This document shows positions 63,391-64,000 of a stretch of DNA of 64,000 bases, in pieces. A program made the translations under genes and the position numbers. The stretch's first letter is position 1, and every line of letters starts with the position of its first letter. The stretch comes from Halocaridina rubra. Taxonomy: Eukaryota; Arthropoda; Malacostraca; Decapoda; Atyidae. Below the pieces are notes generated by a model that saw only the letters and a program-made list of their open reading frames with translations, was not told the DNA's origin and searched no databases. The stretch covers positions 1-64,000 of the forward strand of contig JAXCGZ010011658.1 of the NCBI GenBank assembly GCA_037179515.1, given 5' to 3'.

Positions 63391-64000
63391 AAAGGTCACT
63401 TCAGAAGATATGGTGAGACAGTCAGTTCTTGGAAGAGTAAAACAATCCTGAGAAACCTGAATGACATAAGATTCATTGAATATGAGGAGACAGTAAATCT
63501 TGTATGTGATTGAATATGCTCATTTGCATTGCAAATAATATATTTGAAGATCGAATTTAACAGACACACCGAGGAAAAGGAATATCACCAATTTTTTATA
63601 AAATGTGAATATTACAGAGATCTTCAAGATTTAGATAAAATAATCTTTTAATGTCGGAAAGAGAAAATTAATATTTTGCTAATGTTGACATCTTGGTTGA
63701 TTTGAAAATGATTATGGAGTAGGGGGATGAGACAACTTTGGCTGGTGGACGACCCTAACATAGAATCCAGATATATTGGATTGAACATATAGTCAGATGG
63801 TAGCCAAGTAATGGGGCATTGAGATGGGTATGCAAAAGAGAGGTCTGTATAAGGAATTAGATTATTTGAGTAAATAGTTGATCCCTGAGTTTTACGTAAG
63901 CTGTTGAAGTGCCAGAGCTAAAATGATATAGAAGAATAAGTTGTGTCAACTGCTTCTGTTGAGTGTGAAATTGGAGGCAATATCAAGGGAAATATAATAA
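63391..64000. other. Terminal stretch, nothing recognised
   Basis: No gene, exon or repeat recognised. If MRPL20 continues to the right, this is intronic. Confidence 0.4.

Overview
This is eukaryotic, AT-rich, intron-containing DNA, almost certainly from an arthropod and most plausibly a decapod crustacean. The basis is long (TA)n tracts, dense tRNA-derived SINEs, CR1-like and RTE-like LINEs, Tigger (pogo/CENP-B type) DNA transposons, and protein-coding genes with small exons and GT-AG introns. The species assignment is inference. There are no operons, CRISPR arrays or prokaryotic signals.

Three host genes can be supported. (1) A minus-strand five-exon gene (8934 down to 3852) encodes a 268-residue protein with an RGG/RGY-rich N-terminal part, one divergent RRM and a long Glu/Asp tail; I cannot name it. 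(2) A complete plus-strand EOGT gene (27193-41943) encodes the EGF-domain-specific O-GlcNAc transferase of the ER. It has twelve coding exons whose phases join into 530 residues, and it ends in HDEF rather than the usual HDEL. (3) The first two coding exons of a plus-strand MRPL20 gene (mitochondrial ribosomal protein bL20m, 61190-61667) are present; the rest lies past the window edge.

Everything else is mostly transposons. 0-3.8 kb: (TA)n tracts, a small foldback, SINEs and an antisense LINE fragment carrying a SINE. 10.5-24.6 kb: an old plus-strand LINE split by a 12.6-kb block of CR1-like DNA on the minus strand. That block has five head-to-tail units with a 1297-bp period, all cut at the same 5' point, followed by a nearly complete CR1 copy (ORF1 intact, ORF2 interrupted, another LINE inserted near its 3' end) and a further 3' fragment. 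28-33.6 kb (EOGT intron 1): a long Tigger element with a broken transposase, and a shorter antisense derivative. 42-50 kb: SINEs, degenerate LINEs, and a composite element with Tigger ends, long inverted-repeat arms and an RNase H LINE inserted in the loop. 51.3-53.5 kb: a three-copy direct repeat of about 0.75-0.8 kb. 55-61 kb: a hairpin with 87-bp arms between two (TA)n tracts, and a Tigger-like remnant containing a minisatellite split by an RTE-like LINE.

The most notable structure is the CR1 tandem array. Its units share the same truncation point and the same nonsense changes, so a dead LINE fragment has apparently been amplified as a block rather than inserted repeatedly. The host genes are functionally unrelated. 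All homology statements come from reading translations and from knowledge of the families; no database search was run.
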